Shown: positions 16,363 to 25,928 of the stretch, piece by piece
How the letters are laid out: every line of letters starts with the position of its first letter
How positions within the stretch are numbered: position 1 is the stretch's first letter
DNA from: Halorubrum lipolyticum DSM 21995
GTDB taxonomy: Archaea > Halobacteriota > Halobacteria > Halobacteriales > Haloferacaceae
Direction: 5' to 3'
Length of the DNA stretch: 64,000 nucleotides
NCBI RefSeq assembly: GCF_000337375.1
Contig: NZ_AOJG01000012.1
Location: 98,685-162,684 of the forward strand
The notes under the pieces: generated by a model
Told to the model about the DNA's origin: nothing
What the model saw: only the letters and a program-made list of their open reading frames with translations
The model's database searches: none
Translations under genes and position numbers: made by a program

Positions 16363-17526
16363 ATGAGCGAGAACTTCTACGACGTCCTCGGGGTATCGCG
16401 GGACGCCAGCGAGGAAGAGATCAAGAAGGCGTACCGCAAGCAGGCCGCCGAACACCACCCCGACGTCAGCGACGACGACGACGCCGAGGAGCGGTTCAAG
16501 AAGATCCAGAAGGCCAAGGAGGTGCTCACCGACGAGCAGAAGCGCCAGCAGTACGACCAGCTGGGACACGACCGCTTCACCGAGGCCGACAAGCGCGGCG
16601 CGACGGGCGGCGGCGGTCCCGGCGGTGCGGGCGGCCCCTTCGGCGGCGCCGGAGGTGCCGGCGGCGCCGGCGGCTTCGAGGACATCTTCAACCAGTTCTT
16701 CGGCGGCGGTCGCGGCGGTGGTGGCAGTGGCGGCGGCAACCGACCGCGTCAGGGACAGGACCTCCGGACCGGACTCGCGATCGACCTGGAGGAGGCGTTC
16801 GAGGGCGCGACCAAGGAGGTCACGCTCACGCGACCGACGACGTGTGACACCTGCGACGGCGCGGGCCACCCGCCCGACGCCGACGTGGAGACCTGCCCGC
16901 AGTGTAACGGTCGCGGGCAGGTCCAGCAGGTGCAGCAGACGCCTCTCGGTCGGGTTCAGCAGACCTCGACGTGTCCCCGCTGCGAGGGCGAGGGAGAGCT
17001 GTACAGCGAGGACTGCGCCGACTGCGGCGGCGACGGCGTCGTCCGCGAGGAGGCGACGCTCTCGGTCGAGATTCCGGCGGGGATCCGCTCCGGACAGAGC
17101 CTCCGGATGGAGCGCGAGGGCGCGCCCGGCGAGAACGGCGGCCCCAACGGCGACCTGCTGATCGAGGTCGACGTGGAGGTCGGCGACCGGTTCGAGCGCG
17201 ACGGCGACGACCTCCGGGTGAGCGAGGCCGTCTCCTTCCCGCAGGCCGTCTTCGGCGACACCATCGAGGTCGAGACGGTCGACGGCAGCGTCGAGATGGA
17301 CGTGCCCGCCGGCACCCAGAGCGGGGAGACGTTCCGGCTCAAGGGGAAGGGGATGCCCCGTCTCCGTCGGCGCGGGCGCGGCGACCTCTACGTGCAGGTC
17401 GGCGTCGTGATACCCGACTCGCTCAACGAGGAGCAGCGCGAGGCGCTGGAGGCGTTCGCGGAGGCCGGCGGCGAAGACATCGACGTCGGCGGCGGCTTCT
17501 TCGAGAAGCTGAAGAGTTCCTTTTAA
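16363..17526 (+). CDS. dnaJ: Chaperone DnaJ (Hsp40)
   Basis: 387-residue type I Hsp40. The J domain (residues 1-70) carries the HPD motif in [11 protein letters not shown] that stimulates DnaK ATPase. A Gly/Phe-rich region follows (about 75-125). The zinc region has four CxxCxGxG motifs: [24 protein letters not shown] and CADCGGDG. The C-terminal substrate-binding domains end with [13 protein letters not shown]. It follows dnaK by 81 bp in the same direction; the spacer contains short AACGAAC-like repeats. Co-expression with dnaK is expected. Confidence 0.97.
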   Translation: MSENFYDVLGVSRDASEEEIKKAYRKQAAEHHPDVSDDDDAEERFKKIQKAKEVLTDEQKRQQYDQLGHDRFTEADKRGATGGGGPGGAGGPFGGAGGAGGAGGFEDIFNQFFGGGRGGGGSGGGNRPRQGQDLRTGLAIDLEEAFEGATKEVTLTRPTTCDTCDGAGHPPDADVETCPQCNGRGQVQQVQQTPLGRVQQTSTCPRCEGEGELYSEDCADCGGDGVVREEATLSVEIPAGIRSGQSLRMEREGAPGENGGPNGDLLIEVDVEVGDRFERDGDDLRVSEAVSFPQAVFGDTIEVETVDGSVEMDVPAGTQSGETFRLKGKGMPRLRRRGRGDLYVQVGVVIPDSLNEEQREALEAFAEAGGEDIDVGGGFFEKLKSSF

Positions 17527-17602
17527 ATCCCTTCGGCGGTCCGTTGCCGACTCGCCTTCGCCGACCCCTACCTTTTCCGCGGTCCGGCCCGTTCCCCCGG
17601 GT

Positions 17603-17923
17603 ATGGGCTACGACGCGACCGCCTACGACGACGTGGAACCGCGCGCCCCCGGCATGTACTTCCTCCGCGACGCGCTCGACTGCGAGGAGCTCGGAGTCAC
17701 GGTCGTCGAGGCCGACGACGGCTGGGAGGGGATGGAACACGACCACGCCGACGCCGATCACGAGGAGGTGTACGTGCTGCTCCACGGCGAGGCGACGCTC
17801 ACCGTCGACGGCGAGCCCGTCGCGCTCGGTCCCGGCGACGCGGTGCGGGTCGACGCCGACTCCACGCGCGACCTGGCCGTTACCGCCGACGGCTCGAAGA
17901 TGGTCATCGCCGGCGCGCCCTGA
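17603..17923 (+). CDS. Small cupin-domain protein
   Basis: 106-residue single-domain cupin. The metal-binding motif 1 appears as HDHADADHEEVYVLLHGE with two His and a Glu. Motif 2 is weaker, around GPGDAVRVDADSTRD, and lacks the usual final His. It may therefore bind metal poorly, or bind a ligand without catalysis. The family is functionally diverse and no specific role can be assigned. It follows dnaJ by about 75 bp, and CTTTTCC lies near the expected TATA position. Confidence 0.82.
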   Translation: MGYDATAYDDVEPRAPGMYFLRDALDCEELGVTVVEADDGWEGMEHDHADADHEEVYVLLHGEATLTVDGEPVALGPGDAVRVDADSTRDLAVTADGSKMVIAGAP

Positions 17924-18025
17924 GCGCTCTCCGGCCGACTCTCCGCGTCCGACTCCCGAGGCCCGGCTCGCGACCCGCGGGAACGCCTCCGCGTTTTTAA
18001 GTCTCGCCCGCCCCGAGCCCCGCGT

Positions 18026-18781
18026 ATGGACGTCGTCGGCGACTTGCTCGCTCGGGACCGGCGGAGCCGCGACACCGCGCTCGTCACGGCCGACGGCCGC
18101 GAGCGCACGTATCGCGACCTGATCACCAACGCGTACAAGGCCGCCAACGTGTTGCGCTACCTCGGCGCGCGCGAGGGGTCGACCGTCGCCGTCGACCCGA
18201 CGCCGGGGTTCCACACGACGCTCGCCTTTTTGGGCGCCGCGGGGCTGGGCGCCCCGGTCCGATTCGATCCGACGGCGGGGATCGAACGCGGCGACCGCGT
18301 GGTCCTCGTCGCCGTCGCGGACGAGCCGGCGACGGAACCGGCGCCCGGCACGAACCTCGCCGCCTTCGGCGGCCCGCCGACCCGCCCGGAGACGACCCAC
18401 TGGGAACAGGAGCTGTGGAGCGAGAACCCGGGGACGCCGCCGAGCGCGGTCGGCCCCGACGACCCGGTCGTCCGCGACGGGGCCGGCGACGGCGAAACCA
18501 CCCACCGAACCCTCCTCGCGGCGGCCGCCGCGACCGTCGAGCGACACGGGATCGACGCCGAGACCCGGGTCGTCCTCCGGAGCGACCTCTCGGACCCGCG
18601 CGCGCTCGCCGCCGGCGTGGTCGCGCCGCTCTCGGTCGGCGGAGCGGTCGTGCTGACCGACGGCGGCTCCGGTCGTGAAAACGGCGAGCCGCGCGGCGAT
18701 CTGGCGGTGGTCGTCGGCGACGCGGAGACCGAACCGCCGGAGCCGGAGCGAGCGACGCTGCCGGCGCTCGGCGGGACGTGA
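18026..18781 (+). CDS. Shortened AMP-binding (acyl-CoA synthetase-like) protein
   Basis: 251-residue protein. The first about 110 residues resemble the N-terminal start of AMP-forming acyl-CoA synthetases (DTALVTADGRERTYRDL, NAYKAANVLRYLGAREGS, VAVDPTPGFHTTLAFLGAAGLGAPV). The remainder lacks the Thr/Ser/Gly-rich adenylate-forming P-loop and the C-terminal domain; full-length enzymes are about 500-650 residues. It is thus unlikely to activate an acid by itself. Haloarchaea seem to carry such short versions, so this may be a conserved pseudoenzyme rather than a broken gene. TTTTTAAGTC about 30 nt before the ATG suggests an active promoter. Confidence 0.7.
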   Translation: MDVVGDLLARDRRSRDTALVTADGRERTYRDLITNAYKAANVLRYLGAREGSTVAVDPTPGFHTTLAFLGAAGLGAPVRFDPTAGIERGDRVVLVAVADEPATEPAPGTNLAAFGGPPTRPETTHWEQELWSENPGTPPSAVGPDDPVVRDGAGDGETTHRTLLAAAAATVERHGIDAETRVVLRSDLSDPRALAAGVVAPLSVGGAVVLTDGGSGRENGEPRGDLAVVVGDAETEPPEPERATLPALGGT

Positions 18782-18793
18782 CCCCCGAGGGCG

Positions 18794-20131
18794 TCAGTCG
18801 TCCGCCGGGTTCGGCGCGGCCGCCTGCTCCCGCTGGTGTCGCAGACACGACGACTCGTGGCCCTCGGAGTGGACGGTCCGCTCCGGGACCGTCTCGGCGC
18901 ACGGCGTCGTGAATCGGTCTGAGAGAAGCTCCGCCGCCTCTTCGTCGTCGCCGGCGAGGAGCCGGTCGATCGCGTCCTGAAGCGTGTCTTCGATCTCGGG
19001 GTCGCCGATCCGCTCGCCGATGTCGAACTCCGTTCGGAGCTGTGCGCCGACCTCGCCGTCGCTCGCCGGTCCGCCGTCGACGGCGACGTTCTCTCGGATG
19101 CTCTCGACGTCGACCCGGCCGGCGGCGACGCGGTCGCGGAAGTTCAGTATCCCGCGCCAGTCGGACTGGTCGACGTCGATCCCGTCCGGCTGGATGACGC
19201 GGTGACACCGCGTGTGGAACCGGCACCCGCTCGGCGGATTCGTCGGGCTCGGCACCGTCCCGGCGAGCTCGATCCCGCCGACCGTCGACCGCGGGTCCGG
19301 CGTCGGGATCGACGACAGCAGCGCCTCGGTGTAGGGGTGTTGCGGGTCGGCGAACACCTCGTCGGTCGGTCCGACCTCGACGATCTCGCCGAGGTACATC
19401 ACCGCGACGCGGTCGCAGATCCGACGGATCACCGACATGTCGTGGCTGATGAACAGCAGCGAGAGGTCGAACTCCGTCTGGAGGTCGTCGATGAGCGAGA
19501 GGATCTCCGCCTGGATCGACACGTCGAGCGCCGAGACGGGCTCGTCCGCGATGATCAGGTCCGGGTTCAACACGAGCGCCCGGGCCAGCGCGATCCGCTG
19601 TTTCTGACCGCCGGAGAACTCGTGGGGGTATCGGTCGTAATCCGTCGCCGAGAGCCCGACGCGTTCGAGCAGATCCTCGACGATCGCGCGCCGCCGGTGG
19701 CGGTCCGACATCCCGTGGACCTCCAGCATCTCCGCGACCGCGCCGCCGACGGTCATCCGCGGGTCGAAGCTCGACGCCGGGTCCTGGAAGATCATCTGGG
19801 CCCCGCGCCGGAAGCGCTTGAGCTCCGCGTCGGAGAACCGGGTCACGTCGTTCGGGTGCGTGCCGTCCGGGTTGCGGGTCGCGCCGCCCCGGCCGTTCCC
19901 GTTGAACACGACCTCGCCGGCGGTCGGCTCCTCCAGGCGGATGACCGAGCTCGCGGCCGTCGACTTCCCGCAGCCGGACTCGCCGACCAGCCCCAGCGTC
20001 TCACCGGGCGCGATGTCGAAGCCGATCCCGTCGACCGCCTTCGCGGCGCCGACCTGTCGATTGAAGATCCCCTTCCGGATCGGGTAGTGCTTCTTCAGGT
20101 CCCGCACCGAGAGGATCGGCTCGTCAGTCAT
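18794..20131 (-). CDS. Oligopeptide ABC transporter ATP-binding protein (OppF/DppF type)
   Basis: 445-residue ATPase. Walker A GESGCGKST, the Q-loop region in QMIFQDPASSFDPRM, signature FSGGQKQR, and Walker B LIIADEPVSALD are complete. The oligopeptide-family C-terminal cysteine region starts as GCRFHTRCHRV but is split: about 85 acidic residues are inserted before the final Cys pair (TTPCAETVP and SSCLRHQ). This makes it about 100 residues longer than the family norm. It energises import by the permeases encoded upstream. It overlaps the preceding ATPase gene by eight bases and is the last gene of the operon. Confidence 0.92.
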   Translation of the reverse strand: MTDEPILSVRDLKKHYPIRKGIFNRQVGAAKAVDGIGFDIAPGETLGLVGESGCGKSTAASSVIRLEEPTAGEVVFNGNGRGGATRNPDGTHPNDVTRFSDAELKRFRRGAQMIFQDPASSFDPRMTVGGAVAEMLEVHGMSDRHRRRAIVEDLLERVGLSATDYDRYPHEFSGGQKQRIALARALVLNPDLIIADEPVSALDVSIQAEILSLIDDLQTEFDLSLLFISHDMSVIRRICDRVAVMYLGEIVEVGPTDEVFADPQHPYTEALLSSIPTPDPRSTVGGIELAGTVPSPTNPPSGCRFHTRCHRVIQPDGIDVDQSDWRGILNFRDRVAAGRVDVESIRENVAVDGGPASDGEVGAQLRTEFDIGERIGDPEIEDTLQDAIDRLLAGDDEEAAELLSDRFTTPCAETVPERTVHSEGHESSCLRHQREQAAAPNPADD

Positions 20132-21164
20132 CCGCCGAACTCACCTCGTTCGAGCCCGACTCGACGCCGGGGGCGTTCTCGCGGAGCAGGGACGGGTCGC
20201 GGCCGTCCCGGTAGTGGATACAGGAGACCCGCTGCCCGGGGCTCACTTCCAGCTCCTCGGGCTGTTCGCCGGTCCGGCACGCCTGCTCCGCGTACGAGCA
20301 GCGCGGCGCGAACCGACAGCCGTCCGGCGGGTCGCGCGGGTTCGGCAGCGTGCCGGGAATCCCGCCCTCGTTCCCGCCGATCTCCGGGACGCAATTCAGC
20401 AGCTGCTGGGTGTACGGGTGCGCCGGATGCTCGAAGATGTCGAGCACGCCGCCGCGCTCCATCACCTTCCCGGCGTACATCACCACGATCCGGTCGGCGA
20501 TCTGCGCGACCACCCCGAGGTCGTGGGTCACGAAGAGGACCCCCATGTCGAACTCGTCTTGGAGCTCGTCGAGCAGCTTCAGGATCTGCGCCTGCACCGT
20601 CACGTCGAGCGCGGTCGTCGGCTCGTCGGCGATCAGCAGGTCGGGGTCGCCCACGAGCGCCATCGCGATCATCACGCGCTGTTTCTGGCCGCCGGAGAAC
20701 TCGTGGGGGTAGTCGTCGAAGCGCGCGCTCGCGTTGGCGATGCCGACCCGGTCGAGCAGGTCGACGGCCCGCGCCCGCGCCTCCTCGTCCGGAACGTCCT
20801 CGTGGATCTGGAGCGCCTCGGCGATCTGCCACCCCACGGTGTAACAGTGGTTCATCGCCTCCTGCGGGTTCTGGAAGATGTGCGCGATCCCGTTTCCGCG
20901 GATCCGCCGGAGCTCCTCGTCGGACATCGACATCAGGTCGCTGCCCTTGAACCGGACCGTCCCCTCGACGCGGCCAGGCGGCTCCTTGACGATCCGCGTG
21001 ATCGACTCGGTCGCGACCGTCTTTCCGGAGCCAGACTCGCCGACGATACACACCGTCTCGCCCTCGTCGACGGTGAAGCCGACGCCGTCGACGGCGGTGA
21101 GGTCTCCGTTGTCGGTGCTGAACGTCGTCGTGAGGTCTTCGACCTCGAGCAGTGGAGTGGACAT
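20124..21164 (-). CDS. Oligopeptide ABC transporter ATP-binding protein (OppD/DppD type)
   Basis: 346-residue ATPase with Walker [11 protein letters not shown]-loop region [13 protein letters not shown], signature [15 protein letters not shown] and Walker [13 protein letters not shown]. The C-terminal oligopeptide-family region is of normal size, with Cys residues in [15 protein letters not shown] and VSCIHY. Together with the OppF-like partner it forms the heterodimeric motor of a peptide or solute importer. Its start overlaps the stop of the upstream permease gene by one base. Confidence 0.93.
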   Translation of the reverse strand: MSTPLLEVEDLTTTFSTDNGDLTAVDGVGFTVDEGETVCIVGESGSGKTVATESITRIVKEPPGRVEGTVRFKGSDLMSMSDEELRRIRGNGIAHIFQNPQEAMNHCYTVGWQIAEALQIHEDVPDEEARARAVDLLDRVGIANASARFDDYPHEFSGGQKQRVMIAMALVGDPDLLIADEPTTALDVTVQAQILKLLDELQDEFDMGVLFVTHDLGVVAQIADRIVVMYAGKVMERGGVLDIFEHPAHPYTQQLLNCVPEIGGNEGGIPGTLPNPRDPPDGCRFAPRCSYAEQACRTGEQPEELEVSPGQRVSCIHYRDGRDPSLLRENAPGVESGSNEVSSADD

Positions 21165-22348
21165 TATGCGTTCTCCGCCTCCGCTTCGGGGTTCAAGGCG
21201 TCCAGCAGCGCGTCACCGAGGAAGTTGAACGCCAAGATGGTCAAGAACAGCACCATACCGGGCGCCAGAACGATCCACGGCGCGAACGAGAGGTCGCTCC
21301 GACCGGCCGAGATGAGCTGTCCCCACGAGGGGATCGTGGAGTCGCCGAGCCCGAGGAACGCGAGCTGCGCCTCGGCGAGCAGGAACCCCGGAATGAGCAG
21401 CGTGAGCTGCGTGATGATGCTGCTGGCCGCGTTCGGCACGACGTGGCGCCGCACGACGCGGTAGGTGCTGGCGCCGCTGATCCGGTTCGCCTTGATGAAC
21501 TCCTCTTCGGAGATCGACAGCGACTTGCTGCGGACGTACCGGGCGGTGCCGCCCCACGCGAACGCCGCGAAGACGAGGATGAACATCCCGAGCCCGGCAC
21601 CGTATATATAGAGGATGAGCAGGAACATCAGCAGCGTCGGGAACGAGAGCACGATGTCGACGAACCGCATCATCAGCTCGTCGACCCAGCCGCCGGCGTA
21701 CGCGCTGACCGTTCCGAAGGTGATGCCGACCGTCGCCACGATGGTCGTCGTGATGAAGCCGATCTGCATGCTGATCGTCATCCCGTGAACGATCCCCGCG
21801 AACACGTCTTTCCCGCCGGCCGTCGTGCCGAGGGGGTGTTGCCACGTCCCCTGACACTGGCCGCCGACGATGTCGCCGACGCACGTCGAGACGTACGACT
21901 GCTCGACCGAGAGGAAGACGGGCGGCTGGTAGCCGGTGAGGATGCTCTGTTCGGGCGCGCTGATGAAGAACGGGCCGAATATCCCGCCGACGAACACGAC
22001 CGCGAGCCAGCCGAGGCTCACGACCGCCGGCCGGTTGCGTTTGAACTCCCGCCAGTAGTACTTCGTCCGCCGCGGGTTCTGGAACAGCGGGAGGACGATG
22101 TAGAACGCGAACAGCAGCAGGGTGAAAATGAACAGGTAATCGACGGTCCCCACGTCCCACGCCGGACCGACGGGTTCGAGGGTCGGCGTCCGCTCGTCGA
22201 GGATCTGCCAGTCGTACAGCGCGACTATCAGGAGCGGGAGCGCGGTGGCGAGCATGCCGATGCTGTTGATCGACAGGTCGAACCACCGCGACCGCGATAT
22301 CTCCGCCCAGTCGACCTGGTCGAATCGTTCCGGTTTCTGTGTTGCCAT
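21164..22348 (-). CDS. ABC transporter permease (OppC/DppC type)
   Basis: 394-residue permease. After a charged N terminus and an early membrane segment (about residues 30-50), the binding-protein-dependent inner-membrane domain spans roughly residues 185-385. The EAA-loop-like segment includes AANRISGASTYRVVRRHVVPN-type residues near 300. The N-terminal third is longer than in bacterial OppC and has an additional hydrophobic pair (about 85-115), common in haloarchaeal homologues. It pairs with the OppB-like permease. It follows that gene by 15 bp and leads into the ATPases. Confidence 0.9.
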   Translation of the reverse strand: MATQKPERFDQVDWAEISRSRWFDLSINSIGMLATALPLLIVALYDWQILDERTPTLEPVGPAWDVGTVDYLFIFTLLLFAFYIVLPLFQNPRRTKYYWREFKRNRPAVVSLGWLAVVFVGGIFGPFFISAPEQSILTGYQPPVFLSVEQSYVSTCVGDIVGGQCQGTWQHPLGTTAGGKDVFAGIVHGMTISMQIGFITTTIVATVGITFGTVSAYAGGWVDELMMRFVDIVLSFPTLLMFLLILYIYGAGLGMFILVFAAFAWGGTARYVRSKSLSISEEEFIKANRISGASTYRVVRRHVVPNAASSIITQLTLLIPGFLLAEAQLAFLGLGDSTIPSWGQLISAGRSDLSFAPWIVLAPGMVLFLTILAFNFLGDALLDALNPEAEAENA

Positions 22349-22363
22349 GTCTGTGTCCTCGAG

Positions 22364-23338
22364 TTATCTGTCGTCGTAGCTGATCCGCGGATCGAGCACC
22401 GTGAACACGAGGTCCTCCAGGAGGTTCCCGATGACGGCGATGAACGTGAACGCCAGCGTCGAGCCCAACAGGAGGTTCGTGTCCTGTGCGATCAGCGCGT
22501 TGTACGTCACCCGGCCGATCCCGGGGATGCCGAACACGACCTCCACGAGCAGCGACGACCCGAGGAACAGCGCCAGCAGCTGTCCGACGAGGGTCGTCGA
22601 CAGCGGGACGAGCGTCGGCCGCATCACGTGGTACGCGTACGCGCGGATCGGCGAGACCCCCTTGGCCTTCGCCGTCTTCATGAACTCGGCGTTCTGGAAC
22701 TCCGCCGATTCGTTGCGCGACACGCGCATGATCCCGCCGATCGATCCGGTGACCAAGACGAACACCGGAATCGACAGCTGCACGGCGTTCTGTGCGCTGA
22801 ACACCGCCACGTCGGTGTTGTACACGACCGGAATGACCTCCAGCCAGACGCCGAAGATCAGGAGCAGGATGATCCCGAAGAAGAAGTTCGGGATGGCGTA
22901 TCCGAAGAACGCGAACCCGGTCGCGGCGTGGTCCTTCCAAGAGTACATGTTCGCCGCGGAGTAGACGCCGACCAGGGGGCCGATCAGGACCGTCAGGACC
23001 GTCCACGGCACGGAGTACTGCGCGGTGTAGTAGAGTCCCTGTCCGAGCGCTTCCGTCACCGGCTGGCTCCGGCTCCGGGACCAGCCCCAGTCGAACGTGT
23101 AGACGCTCTCGATGAAGTCCATGTACCGGACGTACAGCGGTTGATCGAGCCCGCGAAGCTCGCGCGCGCGTTCCGCGGCCTCGGCGGGGTCACCCCCCTG
23201 TAGCGCGGCCTGCGTCGCCGCCTCTTGGACCGACGGGTTGGGCGCGGCGGAGACGAGCAGGAACGTGATCGTCGTGATGATGAGCGATACCACTCCGGCC
23301 CAGAGGACGCGAGCGGTAACGTATCTTCCAAATCCCAT
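22364..23338 (-). CDS. ABC transporter permease (OppB/DppB type)
   Basis: 324-residue permease. The start MGFGRYVTARVLWAG, followed by a hydrophobic helix, is typical of OppB proteins. Further membrane segments lie around LYYTAQYSVPWTVLTVL, IPNFFFGIILLLIFG and VPLSTTLVGQLLALFLG, with an EAA-like loop near VMRPTLVPLS. It forms the translocation channel with the OppC-like subunit. The substrate-binding gene is 38 bp upstream in the same direction. The ATG at 23338 is chosen; upstream in-frame codons lie in the intergenic gap and the neighbouring gene. Confidence 0.9.
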   Translation of the reverse strand: MGFGRYVTARVLWAGVVSLIITTITFLLVSAAPNPSVQEAATQAALQGGDPAEAAERARELRGLDQPLYVRYMDFIESVYTFDWGWSRSRSQPVTEALGQGLYYTAQYSVPWTVLTVLIGPLVGVYSAANMYSWKDHAATGFAFFGYAIPNFFFGIILLLIFGVWLEVIPVVYNTDVAVFSAQNAVQLSIPVFVLVTGSIGGIMRVSRNESAEFQNAEFMKTAKAKGVSPIRAYAYHVMRPTLVPLSTTLVGQLLALFLGSSLLVEVVFGIPGIGRVTYNALIAQDTNLLLGSTLAFTFIAVIGNLLEDLVFTVLDPRISYDDR

Positions 23339-23376
23339 GTGGTGTGTGTGATAATGTGAACGCGGCGACGAGAGCG

Positions 23377-25317
23377 CTACTCGTCGCCCGGGTAGAACTC
23401 GGACCAGCGGGGCTGCCAGGTGAAGTGCGGCTCCGCGAGCCCGCGGTAGACGCCCTCGATGAGCTGGTCTTTGCTGATCGCCGACGCCAGCGCCTGCCGG
23501 AACGGGACGTGCTGGAACAGGTTCCCCGGACCGGCGTTCCACCCGTTTTCGCGCTGGTTCACGGAGATGATCGTGTTGTAGGGGGTGGGCACCTGCCGCA
23601 CCGTCACGTTCTCGTCCTCGTCGTACGACTCGTACTGCTCCGGCGGGATCGCCGCGGAGTCGGCCTCTCCCGTCTCCAAGGCGCCGAGCCGAGACGCCTG
23701 CTCCTCGACGACGCTAATCGAGGCCTCCTCGAACAGCGGCCCCTCGGAGAACAGGTCCGGCCCCTCGTCGATGTCGCGGAGGTAGTACTCGTCGTTACGG
23801 GTGTACTCCGTCCCGGAGCCGCGGTTCCACTCGTCGAGGGTGAAGGCACCGAGGTTGCCGGTGAACTGGAGCTCCAGCAGCTCCTCGTCCTGTTCGAGCC
23901 CGTCGACGTCCTCCTCCTCGACGTAGGGCTCGACCAGGTCGCGCGGGATCGGGTACAGGAGCGGGTCGTACGTCTGGGGCCACAGCAGGTTCGGCGTCTC
24001 CAGCGTGGCCTCGAACTCGAACTCGCCGGTCTGTTCGACCTCGACGCCGTCCCAGCTGCTGGACGCCGCCGTGTTCGCCCAGTCGCTCTGGTGGAGCTCC
24101 TGAATCAGGTAGACGAAGTCCTCCGCCGTGACCTGCCCGTACGGCTCGCTGAACTGGAGGTTCTCGCGGACCTCGAAGGTCCACACCTCGCCGTCCTCGG
24201 TGGACATGTCGTACAACAGCGGGAAGTACTCCTGGTTCTCGTCGAACGTGTACCCCTGGTCGAGCGCGCGAGCGATCGCGTCCCCGGCGCCGTTTTCGGT
24301 GTTGTACAGCGGGTTCAGCGTCGTGAACCCGGCCGAGGTGACGGTGTCGTACGAGCCTGAGACGGAGGGGTCCTCGAAGTGCCACGCCGGCAGGTCCCAG
24401 CCGTTCGAGAAGTTCTCGATCGGCCCGTTCAGGTCGGGGTTGTAGCCGACCAGATCGTCGCTGAACAGCAGCGTGATGTACGGCTGCTCGCGGGCGAGGT
24501 TCTCGAAGATCTCCACGAACGCCTGCTGGAGCTCCTCTCGGGTCGTCGCCTCCCGGGCGTCTTCGAACAACGCCTGCACGTCGAACTGCGGGTAGTAGCC
24601 GACCGGGTTGTAGAAGGTGTTCGCGCCGTCGAAGAACACCTCGTTCGTGAGCGGGTTGAGCGGGTAGGTGTTCAGCCCGAACACGATCGACATGTCCCAC
24701 GGCTCGTTGCTGGTGACGGAACGCGGACCGGGGTTCTGCGGCGTCGGGCTCGCCCACTCGAGCTCCTCGCCGTTGACGGTGTCGGTGCCGCCCTGCGCCT
24801 CGGCGGTCCAGTACTCGTTGTTGAACCGGGTGCCGTCGATCGCCTCGACGACGACGTTGATGCCGAGGTTCTGGCCGAGCTCCTGTGCGATGAACTCCGC
24901 GGTGAGCTGTGAGGTCTCCTGTCCGGCGCTGTGGTAGATGTTGATCTCCACCTGGTCGCCGTCCGGGTTCACCATGGTGTCGCCGTCGAAGCCGTACTCG
25001 TACTCCGACTGCTCGAACGCGTCGCGAGCGAGGGTTCGGGCGACCTCCTGACCGTAGAGGTCGCCGACGCCGAACTGCGGGAAGTCGCCGACGTCCACGG
25101 CGTTCCCGCCGTCACTCCCGTCCTCGCCGTCGCCGTCGTCCGTTCCGTTCCCGCCGTCGCTCCCGTCCTCGCCGTCGCTCCCGTCCCCGCCGTCGCCGCC
25201 CTGCTCGGAACAGCCGGCGAGTGTCGCGACGCCGGCGATACCGAGCGCGGAGAGCCATTGCCGCCGACCGATGTGGCGGCTGTCGTCGTCGGTTCTGTCT
25301 GTGTGTCGCCGTGACAT
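23377..25317 (-). CDS. Oligopeptide-type solute-binding lipoprotein, apparently circularly permuted
   Basis: 646-residue extracellular binding protein. The N terminus has a Tat signal (GRRQWLSALG) and a lipobox (LAGC, Cys 36), then a Gly/Asp/Ser-rich linker to about residue 73. Residues about 81-310 look like the C-terminal half of family-5 binding proteins: a strand QVEINIYHSAG, a helix with IAQELGQNLGINVVVEAI, WDMSIVFG, then a helix before REQPYITLLFSDDLVGYNP. Residues about 322-646 look like the N-terminal half: FTTLNPLYNTENG, EVWTFEVRENLQFS, VTAEDFVYLIQEL, and PFRQALASAISKDQLIEGVY. The halves are thus in reversed order relative to OppA/DppA. First gene of the importer operon; TTTTTTGTATG lies about 30-40 nt upstream. 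Confidence 0.87.
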   Translation of the reverse strand: MSRRHTDRTDDDSRHIGRRQWLSALGIAGVATLAGCSEQGGDGGDGSDGEDGSDGGNGTDDGDGEDGSDGGNAVDVGDFPQFGVGDLYGQEVARTLARDAFEQSEYEYGFDGDTMVNPDGDQVEINIYHSAGQETSQLTAEFIAQELGQNLGINVVVEAIDGTRFNNEYWTAEAQGGTDTVNGEELEWASPTPQNPGPRSVTSNEPWDMSIVFGLNTYPLNPLTNEVFFDGANTFYNPVGYYPQFDVQALFEDAREATTREELQQAFVEIFENLAREQPYITLLFSDDLVGYNPDLNGPIENFSNGWDLPAWHFEDPSVSGSYDTVTSAGFTTLNPLYNTENGAGDAIARALDQGYTFDENQEYFPLLYDMSTEDGEVWTFEVRENLQFSEPYGQVTAEDFVYLIQELHQSDWANTAASSSWDGVEVEQTGEFEFEATLETPNLLWPQTYDPLLYPIPRDLVEPYVEEEDVDGLEQDEELLELQFTGNLGAFTLDEWNRGSGTEYTRNDEYYLRDIDEGPDLFSEGPLFEEASISVVEEQASRLGALETGEADSAAIPPEQYESYDEDENVTVRQVPTPYNTIISVNQRENGWNAGPGNLFQHVPFRQALASAISKDQLIEGVYRGLAEPHFTWQPRWSEFYPGDE

Positions 25318-25430
25318 ACTACCACGAAACAAGTGGACATACAAAAAACTTCAGATAGTCGAACATACGTGGCGACATGAGCGATGGACGGATCCAAAAA
25401 CCCCTAACCCGCCGGGGCGAACGAGGGCAT

Positions 25431-25928
25431 ATGACCGAAATCCACCCCGATCAGCGCGTCGCGGTGCTCGCCGACTCCCAGAACCTGTACCACTCCGCAC
25501 AGAGCGTGTACTCTCGGAACATCGACTATTCGGGACTGCTAGAGGCCGCGGTCAACGACCGTGCGCTCGTCCGGGCCATCGCGTACGTGATCCGAGCGGA
25601 CTCCCCCGAAGAAGAGAGCTTCTTCGAGGCGTTACGCGACATCGGCTTCGAGACGAAGATCAAGGACATCAAGACGTTCGCGGACGGCTCGAAGAAGGCC
25701 GACTGGGACCTCGGGATGAGCCTCGACGCCGTCTCGCTCGCGAGCCACGTCGACACCGTCGTGCTCTGTACCGGCGACGGCGACTTCGCTCGGCTCTGCT
25801 CGCACCTCCGTCACGAGGGCGTCCGCGTCGAGGCCATGGGGTTCGGGAACTCCGCCGCCGACGAGCTGATCGAGGCCGCCGACGAGTTCGTGGACCTCGC
25901 CGAGGAGGAAGAGACGTTCCTGCTCTAG
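25431..25928 (+). CDS. NYN domain (LabA-like PIN-type nuclease) protein
   Basis: 165-residue protein with the NYN/LabA signature. The opening Asp is in VAVLADSQNLYHSA; further acidic residues occur in KKADWDLGMSLDAVSLA and VVLCTGDGDFARLC, with a conserved C-terminal GFGNSAADELIEAAD. NYN domains are related to PIN and FLAP nucleases and usually process RNA, though archaeal targets are unknown. The start chosen is MTEIHPDQRVAVLAD, with CCCCTAACCC about 25-30 nt before it; an in-frame ATG 18 codons earlier would extend into the intergenic region. It is divergent from the ABC importer operon, and its stop overlaps the dapE stop by four bases (convergent). Confidence 0.88.
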   Translation: MTEIHPDQRVAVLADSQNLYHSAQSVYSRNIDYSGLLEAAVNDRALVRAIAYVIRADSPEEESFFEALRDIGFETKIKDIKTFADGSKKADWDLGMSLDAVSLASHVDTVVLCTGDGDFARLCSHLRHEGVRVEAMGFGNSAADELIEAADEFVDLAEEEETFLL

